A stretch of 64,000 bases of DNA from positions 1 to 64,000 of the forward strand of contig NZ_JAQVKP010000010.1 in the NCBI RefSeq assembly GCF_028694605.1, read 5' to 3'. The DNA is from Sulfurimonas sp. Lineage in GTDB: Bacteria; Campylobacterota; Campylobacteria; Campylobacterales; Sulfurimonadaceae. Within the stretch, counting starts at the first letter, position 1; every line of letters starts with the position of its first letter. Below, piece by piece: positions 63,248-64,000 of the stretch. The position numbers were made by a program, and so were the translations under genes. Below the pieces are notes generated by a model. It saw only the letters and a list, made by a program, of their open reading frames with translations, was not told the DNA's origin and ran no database searches.

Positions 63248-64000
63248 GTGCCTCTAAAATCGCTTAAGGAAAAAATCTCAAACAAAAAGTATTCGGTTAC
63301 ATTTGGTGAGGTTGTAAAAATCAATGCGACCGTTATCACTGCCCGTAGTCTTAAGGTAAGTATCAGCGACATCGTCAAGATAGTTTCCAATGAGACGAAT
63401 CAAGAGACTATCGGGATGGTAACGGAGATAGACGGTACGACTTTTTTTATCACTCCTTTTAGTTTTGTAGAGGGATTTTGCTCCGGCGATAGAGTGTTTT
63501 TGGACCAGACAGGACTTAATATCCCTGTTGGTGCATCCCTTTTGGGGCGTGTTGTTGATCCGTTCATGCGCCCCATTGACGGCAAGGGAAGCGTGAACAG
63601 TTCAAAGCTCTCCCCAATCATCAAAGCCCCCATCGCTGCCATGAAGCGTGGTATGATAAATGAGGTTTTTAGTGTCGGAGTAAAAAGTATTGACGGGCTT
63701 TTAACATGTGGAAAAGGGCAAAAACTAGGCATTTTCGCAGGAAGCGGTGTCGGAAAATCGACACTTATGGGGATGATTGTACGTGGTGCGGTTGCACCCA
63801 TAAAGGTGGTTGCGCTTATAGGCGAGAGGGGAAGAGAGGTTCCTGAATTTATAGAAAAAAACTTAGGCGGCAATCTTGAAAATACCGTTATCGTTGTTGC
63901 AACATCGGATGATTCGCCGCTGATGCGAAAGTATGGTGCATTTGCGGCAATGAGTGTGGCGGAATTTTTCAAAGATCAAGGACTGGACGTTCTCTTTATC
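63248..64000 (+). CDS. fliI: Flagellum-specific ATP synthase FliI (partial, runs off the window)
   Basis: The gene starts with GTG at 63248-63250 (AAGGA eight bases before) and is open to the window end, 251 codons. It shows the FliI N-domain, VGASLLGRVVDPFMRPIDG, the P-loop GIFAGSGVGKSTLMGM near residue 163 and ALIGERGREVPEF. It energises export of flagellar subunits by the type III apparatus. The rest of the gene lies beyond the window. The long antisense open frame at 63400-63972 is its shadow. Confidence 0.9.
   Translation, partial: MPLKSLKEKISNKKYSVTFGEVVKINATVITARSLKVSISDIVKIVSNETNQETIGMVTEIDGTTFFITPFSFVEGFCSGDRVFLDQTGLNIPVGASLLGRVVDPFMRPIDGKGSVNSSKLSPIIKAPIAAMKRGMINEVFSVGVKSIDGLLTCGKGQKLGIFAGSGVGKSTLMGMIVRGAVAPIKVVALIGERGREVPEFIEKNLGGNLENTVIVVATSDDSPLMRKYGAFAAMSVAEFFKDQGLDVLFI

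Noticed and set aside
63400-63972. Long minus-strand open frame of 190 codons
   Set aside because: It is fully antisense to fliI, which shows clear family motifs on the plus strand.

Overview
The window looks like a chromosomal segment of a Campylobacterota (epsilonproteobacterial) species, most likely Sulfurimonas or a close relative. Supporting this are the gene set and order (ruvC / dnaA-dnaN-gyrB, fliK-flgD-flgE, RNase J after ksgA, ThyX, the TTCACA-type DnaA boxes), the AT-rich composition, and sigma54 promoters of the TTGGAA-N8-TGC type upstream of hook genes. The species call is inference; nothing here names it.

Layout. 1-4263: the right end of a very AT-rich integrative element (small unknown ORFs, an FtsK/HerA-type translocase, a tyrosine recombinase) abutting a tRNA-Ser(GGA) gene at 4264-4351. 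4411-13038: YajQ, an SdhA/SdhB-like pair, a large periplasmic-binding sensor kinase, a VTT membrane protein, a 2-hydroxyacid dehydrogenase and PurT. 13089-19536: a hook operon (fliK, flgD, two flgE-type genes) with two sigma54 promoters. 19606-26245: small proteins, a PP-loop ATPase, a HipA/HipB-type toxin-antitoxin pair with an operator palindrome, an odd helicase-like protein, primase and S21. 26280-37129: nucleotide metabolism (dgt, thyX, nrdB), repair and stress genes (pcm, msrBA), typA, cca, queF. 37132-44193: a degenerate GGDEF/EAL protein, gyrB, dnaN, dnaA, ruvC and the probable bipartite replication origin. 44340-61315: housekeeping genes (ppnP, trxC, degP/htrA, nrdA, purB, rluA-type, rlmN, hisF, ksgA, RNase J) and a phosphoethanolamine-transferase-like gene that appears frameshifted. 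61525-62141: an MntA/HepT (MNT/HEPN) pair whose HEPN gene is frameshifted. 62191-62525: a three-repeat CRISPR array followed by a clear tracrRNA. 62636-64000: folE and the start of fliI.

The most notable item is the CRISPR locus. It has three 36-nt repeats closely resembling the Neisseria meningitidis type II-C repeat and two 30-nt spacers. Each repeat ends in an extended -10 promoter. A same-strand tracrRNA lies about 75 nt downstream, and no cas gene is near it. It is flanked by a damaged toxin-antitoxin pair and folE, so it is either an isolated array served by Cas9 from elsewhere or the remnant of a lost locus.

Other signals not explained by genes: two identical parS-like 18-mers 3.2 kb apart on the origin side of the window; a gene-free DnaA-box cluster at 54.3-54.5 kb in addition to the dnaA-flanking boxes; long near-perfect palindromes between gyrB and dnaN; hairpins that bury the ribosome-binding sites of purT and of a 9-codon ORF; a structured leader before ppnP; and several dispersed short repeats. 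Homopolymer-linked frameshifts in two adjacent loci could be real mutations, slippage switches or sequencing errors.
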